From assembly GCA_900469955.1 (NCBI GenBank), contig UBYX01000033.1, positions 124,001 to 188,000 on the forward strand: a stretch of DNA of 64,000 bases, given 5' to 3'. Position numbers and translations under genes: made by a program. Each line of letters starts with the position of its first letter. The first letter of the stretch is position 1. Of the stretch, positions 62,645-64,000 are shown piece by piece. Source of the DNA: Hyphomicrobiales bacterium (GTDB lineage: Bacteria > Pseudomonadota > Alphaproteobacteria > Rhizobiales > Rhizobiaceae). The notes under the pieces were generated by a model. That model searched no databases. It saw nothing but the letters and a program-made list of their open reading frames with translations, and was not told the DNA's origin.

Positions 62645-63988
62645 TTAAGCGGAGGTGTCGTCGTCGCCGATCGACGTGCTGGTGAGGTCTCCCCCAACGA
62701 TCGTCATATCGACTGCGTTCTGCTGCAGGTTGGCGCCCATAACGATTTCCTGGTTGAAGGCTGTCGTTTCGACGAATGCGTCGGCCGAAGCACTGCTCGT
62801 GCCGGTAACGTATCCGTCGTCACCGTTGTTGGAGCCCCAGGTACCGCCGGCACCGCCTGCCCCACCGTAGCCGGTGGTTGCAATGCCGCCCATGCCCCCG
62901 GCAGCACCAGCGCCGCCGATAGCCCAGCCGCCCATCGCATCACCGCCGGTGCCGTCGGCCCATGCACCGCTGAGTGCATCGCCGCCTGCGCCGCCTGTAG
63001 CCCAAGCGTCGCCGCCAGTAGCATCGCCGCTCGTGGCATCGCCGCTCGTTGCGTCGCCGCCCGTGCCTGCACCGCCTGCGCCGCCAGCACCGCCAGTGCC
63101 GCTACCTGCACCAGCACCAAAGCCAGCGCCAATGCCTGCTCCGAGAGCATCACCACCTGCGCCACCTGCGCCTGCAGCGCCACCGGCTCCGCCACCACCA
63201 CCGGCTCCACCGGCCGGATCGCCGCCGTCACCGGCGTTGTTGGCACCGCCTCCGCCACCGGCTCCACCGGCACCGCCGTCACCGTCGGAGAAGATCGGAT
63301 TGATTAGGCCAATGCTGCCAATCGTGTTGGTCGCAGCACCGCCATCAGCACCGTTAGCGTTGCCAGCGTCGGAAGCATCGCCGCCGTTGGCATTGCCGGC
63401 GTCGCCGCCGTTTCCGCCGTCGCCGCCTTCGCTGTCGCCGCCGTCGTCGCCGTCACCGGCAAAAGCAAGGCCAGCTCCGAGACCAAGGCCGAGACCAAGG
63501 CCGAGACCGAGACCGTCACCACCGCGGCCACCGTCGCCGCCCGTGCCGTCGCCACCGTTGGCTTCACCGCTATCGGCATCGCCACTATCACCGTCGCCGC
63601 CGTCGGCGTCTCCGCCGTCGCCTTCACCACCGACTGCCGCACTGGCCGCAAGACCACCCGCGCCAATACCGCCGAGCGCAAAGCCGCCCAATGCTGCGCC
63701 GCCGTTTCCGCCGTCGCCACCATCGGCATCGGCTTCACCGCCGCCACCACCACCGCCACCGCCGGCACCGATGCCTTCGGATGCGATTGCGAAGCCGCCG
63801 TCGGGATTAGCGTCGAGAGTGAAGTCACCGCTGTTGTTGACCTCGGCGTTTTCAAGGTGGTCGTTGTCCTGGATATTGGCAACTTGCGAAATGACGTTGC
63901 CAACGTCGTTTCCGGCACCCGTAAGGGCGTCGTTCATGACATCGTCGATCCGGATGTTGAACATCCCGTCGATCTGGCTGTTCTGCAT
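62645..63988 (-). CDS. Extremely glycine-rich low-complexity protein, putative secreted matrix/adhesin component (possibly 5'-partial)
   Basis: A protein of 447 visible residues dominated by Gly, Ala and Asp. A normal-complexity head (about 1-65: MQNSQIDGMFNIRIDDVMND, then VISQVANIQDNDHLEN) is followed by ~320 residues of GGDGG/GGAGGAGG-type sequence. This includes a run of nine glycines near 76 and a GL-repeat (GLGLGLGLGLGLG) near 160. A normal-complexity tail follows (TAFNQEIVMGANLQQNAVDM, then TIVGGDLTSTSIGDDDTSA) that echoes the N/Q repeats of the next protein. Classical RTX nonapeptides are not evident. The frame is still open from 63988 to the window edge, so the true start may lie outside. 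It is probably the main substrate of the secretion system encoded downstream. Confidence 0.8.
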   Translation of the reverse strand: MQNSQIDGMFNIRIDDVMNDALTGAGNDVGNVISQVANIQDNDHLENAEVNNSGDFTLDANPDGGFAIASEGIGAGGGGGGGGGEADADGGDGGNGGAALGGFALGGIGAGGLAASAAVGGEGDGGDADGGDGDSGDADSGEANGGDGTGGDGGRGGDGLGLGLGLGLGLGAGLAFAGDGDDGGDSEGGDGGNGGDAGNANGGDASDAGNANGADGGAATNTIGSIGLINPIFSDGDGGAGGAGGGGGANNAGDGGDPAGGAGGGGGAGGAAGAGGAGGDALGAGIGAGFGAGAGSGTGGAGGAGGAGTGGDATSGDATSGDATGGDAWATGGAGGDALSGAWADGTGGDAMGGWAIGGAGAAGGMGGIATTGYGGAGGAGGTWGSNNGDDGYVTGTSSASADAFVETTAFNQEIVMGANLQQNAVDMTIVGGDLTSTSIGDDDTSA

Positions 63989-64000
63989 ATCGACATCGGC

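Noticed and set aside
63049-63800. Tandem GCC/CCG-rich triplet tracts that look like a DNA repeat or CRISPR-like array
   Set aside because: Irregular, codon-phased, with no unique spacers; explained by the glycine-rich coding sequence on the minus strand.

Overview
The window looks like a chromosome, chromid or large-plasmid segment of an alphaproteobacterium of the order Hyphomicrobiales, most likely Rhizobiaceae. The reasons are high-GC codon use, an exopolysaccharide (EPS) export set of the ExoF/ExoP type, a KdgR-like IclR regulator beside a sugar ABC operon, and an NRPS with an embedded luciferase-like monooxygenase of a type I recall from Agrobacterium. I see no rRNA, tRNA, insertion sequence or CRISPR array.

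Layout. 1-3.3 kb: the 3' part of a FadB-type fatty-acid oxidation protein with an abnormal C-terminus, then an M20 peptidase. 3.3-13.2 kb: a KdgR-like repressor, divergent from a tightly packed operon (GH105 unsaturated glycuronyl hydrolase, complete CUT1 sugar ABC transporter, three different Gfo/Idh/MocA dehydrogenases). This operon probably imports and dismantles unsaturated pectic oligosaccharides. 13.2-21.6 kb: glycosyltransferases (GT39, DPM1-like GT2, GT4), a periplasmic SGNH hydrolase, a LuxR-type regulator with a degenerate receiver, and a Wzx-type flippase.

21.6-33.8 kb: a compact polyketide/non-ribosomal-peptide island. A 2.2 kaa type I PKS (KS-AT-KR-DH-ACP-TE) lies divergent from a 1.5 kaa NRPS (formyltransferase, half condensation domain, adenylation domain split by a luciferase-like monooxygenase, PCP), followed directly by its own phosphopantetheinyl transferase. 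The hand-read adenylation code resembles glycine codes. The likely flow is a formylated and oxidised aminoacyl-PCP, one ketide extension with reduction or dehydration, then thioesterase release. This is the most unusual system in the window.

33.8-56.4 kb: a large EPS locus. It holds a WecG-type transferase, GT2, GMC oxidoreductase, WcaJ-type priming transferase, a minus-strand operon (GT4, GT61, hexapeptide acyltransferase, AMP ligase, ACP, PLP decarboxylase; the last three match the exosortase-A-associated trio), a plus-strand export operon (ExoF-like, Wzz/GumC-like, pseudo-BY-kinase, GT2), more GTs and a Wzy/O-antigen-ligase-type polymerase.

56.4-64 kb: a type I secretion operon on the minus strand (glycine-rich low-complexity protein, 684-aa repeat protein, ABC exporter with a long N-terminal extension, HlyD adaptor), presumably a dedicated exporter with its own surface or matrix substrates. 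Taken together, the right-hand 50 kb is mostly devoted to building and exporting extracellular matrix material, with a small-molecule assembly line inserted in it.
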